A DNA stretch of 64,000 bases from Pseudarthrobacter sulfonivorans. Its GTDB lineage: Bacteria > Actinomycetota > Actinomycetes > Actinomycetales > Micrococcaceae. Below the pieces are notes generated by a model. The model saw nothing but the letters and a program-made list of their open reading frames with translations, had not been told where the DNA came from and made no database searches. Location: positions 310,001-374,000 of the forward strand of contig NZ_CP013747.1 of the NCBI RefSeq assembly GCF_001484605.1. The letters run 5' to 3'. Below, one piece after another: positions 63,938-64,000 of the stretch; positions within the stretch are counted from its first letter, which is position 1, and each line of letters starts with the position of its first letter. A program made the position numbers and the translations under genes.

Positions 63938-64000
63938 TTCCCGTGGTCCAATCAGGGGCCAACTGTCCGGGCTCCGACGACCGGACATCCGCTCTCGCAG

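Overview
The window is GC-rich, coding-dense actinobacterial DNA. Codon use and protein character suggest Micrococcales, probably Arthrobacter or a close relative (inference; there is no rRNA or marker gene to fix this). It reads as a catabolic region in which nearly every gene handles an acid, an acyl-CoA, an alcohol/aldehyde or the reducing equivalents from them. There are no tRNA, rRNA, CRISPR or phage genes. Several gene modules occur two or three times in different states of repair, and remnants of at least five transposable-element types (Tn3-type resolvase, IS5, IS3, ISL3, IS110) lie between them, so the region was built by duplication and transfer and is partly decaying.

Layout. 1-10129 (+): amidohydrolase-like end, SDR, Old Yellow Enzyme, Asp/Glu-racemase-like protein and quinone oxidoreductase, then a biotin acyl-CoA carboxylase (beta, alpha), MaoC hydratase and CitE-type lyase in the order of actinobacterial leucine/methylcrotonyl-CoA operons, then a small unknown protein. 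10476-12457 (+): enoyl-CoA hydratase homologue and metallo-beta-lactamase-fold hydrolase. 21348-12690 (-): a one-direction run of frameshifted GntR, HMG-CoA-lyase-like enzyme, CaiB CoA-transferase, ligase remnant, EtfB, EtfA, cytochrome b, MBL hydrolase and an intact GntR. 21579-26293 (+): epimerase pseudogene, acyl-CoA dehydrogenase, truncated FAH gene, zinc alcohol dehydrogenase and aldehyde dehydrogenase, ending in a strong terminator. 26300-36205: IS graveyard containing a dead and a live MHS transporter (-), an FAH hydrolase, an alcohol dehydrogenase and an iron alcohol dehydrogenase (+). 36971-42149: thiolase and acyl-CoA dehydrogenase (-) divergent from acyl-CoA ligase, an etfB fragment and a DUF1330 protein (+). 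42243-47682 (-): MerR, DHA2 efflux pump and PntB/PntA transhydrogenase. 48332-55050 (-): alcohol dehydrogenase, aldehyde dehydrogenase, flavodoxin and NADPH-flavodoxin/ferredoxin reductase, then a MatC-like dicarboxylate carrier. 55955-63937 (+): HMG-CoA-lyase-like enzyme, two hot-dog hydratase halves, two CaiB CoA-transferase subunits, PEBP protein, second FAH copy, SCP2-type thiolase and a second copy of the small unknown protein.

How it may work together (inference). Alcohol and aldehyde dehydrogenases make carboxylic acids from hydroxylated substrates. The reductase/flavodoxin pair looks like the electron supply of a P450 that is not in the window. The acids are activated by the ligase or by CaiB transferases, then dehydrogenated, hydrated, carboxylated and cleaved by thiolases and CitE- or HMG-CoA-lyase-type enzymes. 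ETF with an adjacent cytochrome b would carry dehydrogenase electrons to the membrane, and PntAB balances NADPH. A branched, alicyclic or terpenoid-like substrate would fit, but the sequence does not prove one.

The strongest candidates for something new are: (a) the lyase + split hydratase + two-subunit CoA-transferase cassette at 55955-60680, whose lyase belongs to an HMG-CoA-lyase-like clade with REG in place of RDG; (b) the ETF-cytochrome b-MBL operon with no ETF:quinone oxidoreductase; (c) a pair of small proteins of unknown function capping two acyl-CoA operons; and (d) a shared, repeatedly duplicated GntR-type control region.
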